DNA of 64,000 bases from Idiomarina abyssalis (GTDB lineage Bacteria; Pseudomonadota; Gammaproteobacteria; Enterobacterales; Alteromonadaceae). The stretch covers positions 113,729 through 177,728 of the forward strand of contig NZ_FPBE01000005.1 in assembly GCF_900116625.1 (NCBI RefSeq), in the 5' to 3' direction. Position numbers and translations under genes: made by a program. Of the stretch, positions 63,773 to 64,000 are shown in pieces. Each line of letters opens with the position of its first letter. Within the stretch, counting starts at the first letter, position 1. The notes below the pieces were generated by a model that worked only from the letters and a program-made list of their open reading frames with translations, did no database searches and was not told where the DNA came from.

Positions 63773-64000
63773 ATGGCTATTGTAAACAGAATTGCCCTGG
63801 ATTTGGCAAAGGATTTTATTCAGGTTTTGGCGCTGGATGAAAATGAGCAGGAAGTTTTTAATAAAAAGCTGCGCAGCAATAAGGTGTTAGCGAAGCTGGC
63901 GACTCTGAAGCGCACGGACAACTGCGAGGTGGCGGTTGAGTCCTGCGGCATGAGCCACCATTGGCGCCGCGAGTGTGAGAAGCTGGGTTATAAAACGGTG
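63773..64000 (+). mobile_element. IS110-family transposase, 5' part (cut by window edge)
   Basis: 76 codons are visible: MAIVNRIALDLAKDFIQVLA with the first catalytic Asp of the RuvC-like DEDD domain, then CEVAVESCGMSHHWRREC, the glutamate motif of IS110 proteins. GTGGAGAGGACCA precedes the ATG. The element probably begins near 63690, just after pyrE. Intactness cannot be judged here. Confidence 0.85.

Noticed and set aside
1..64000. CRISPR arrays, tRNA or rRNA genes, prophage structural genes
   Set aside because: No regularly spaced repeats, cloverleaf-like stretches, rRNA sequence or phage morphogenesis genes were recognised on reading both strands.

Overview
The window looks like chromosome of a halophilic marine gammaproteobacterium, most probably Idiomarina. 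The order gmk-rpoZ-spoT, the pairs yicC/smr and rph-pyrE, a photoactive yellow protein almost colinear with the Halorhodospira protein, a long BCCT transporter and a poly-gamma-glutamate gene set support this. The assignment is inferred from gene content; no database search was possible.

Layout. 1-36690 is ordinary, moderate-GC chromosome. It starts with spoT (cut by the window edge), rpoZ and gmk. A photosensor locus follows: a TetR regulator, pyp, an overlapping CoA-ligase gene, a PAS-PAS protein with a dead GGDEF domain, and a BCCT carrier. Next come a MaoC-type hydratase, a secreted amidohydrolase, an NsrR-like regulator, a three-domain lipoprotein, a REC-GGDEF-EAL phosphodiesterase and a Fur-box-preceded TonB receptor. 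After these lie an amino-acid permease/ATP-grasp operon, an SLC13 carrier, a PhnA-like protein, a secreted phosphodiesterase and the pgsB-pgsC-pgsW cluster. Then come small enzymes and membrane proteins, an active-looking diguanylate cyclase, a DUF885 lipoprotein, a LysE-type exporter and its divergent XRE-cupin regulator.

36691-60680 is an accessory island with abrupt changes in base composition and many broken genes. Part A (about 37.06-44.88 kb, GC-rich) is bracketed by 46-nt imperfect inverted repeats. It carries a quinol-monooxygenase-like protein, a GlxA-type regulator, an MDR reductase, decayed ArsR and SDR genes, and DUF3422 plus a UvrA paralogue that lacks the UvrB-binding domain. 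Part B (about 44.9-55.9 kb) holds transposase and recombinase remnants, LysR regulators, a CmcJ/NvfI-type protein, an aldehyde dehydrogenase remnant, a TetR regulator, an MDR reductase, a DJ-1 remnant, an Old Yellow Enzyme, thioredoxin, a truncated LpxR-like protein, a shrunken Kef-type antiporter and LtrA. Part C (about 55.9-60.7 kb, lower GC) has two more MDR reductases, an SDR and a LysR gene, then a truncated flavoprotein gene and an IS3 orfA that abuts yicC.

The surviving island genes share a theme: NAD(P)H-dependent reduction of quinones, enones and aldehydes, each beside a one-component regulator, plus thioredoxin and the relic of an electrophile-gated K+ efflux system. This suggests repeated capture of electrophile or xenobiotic detoxification modules at one site.

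60683-64000 returns to core genes (yicC, smr, rph, pyrE) and ends inside an IS110-type transposase. I saw no tRNA, rRNA or CRISPR array.
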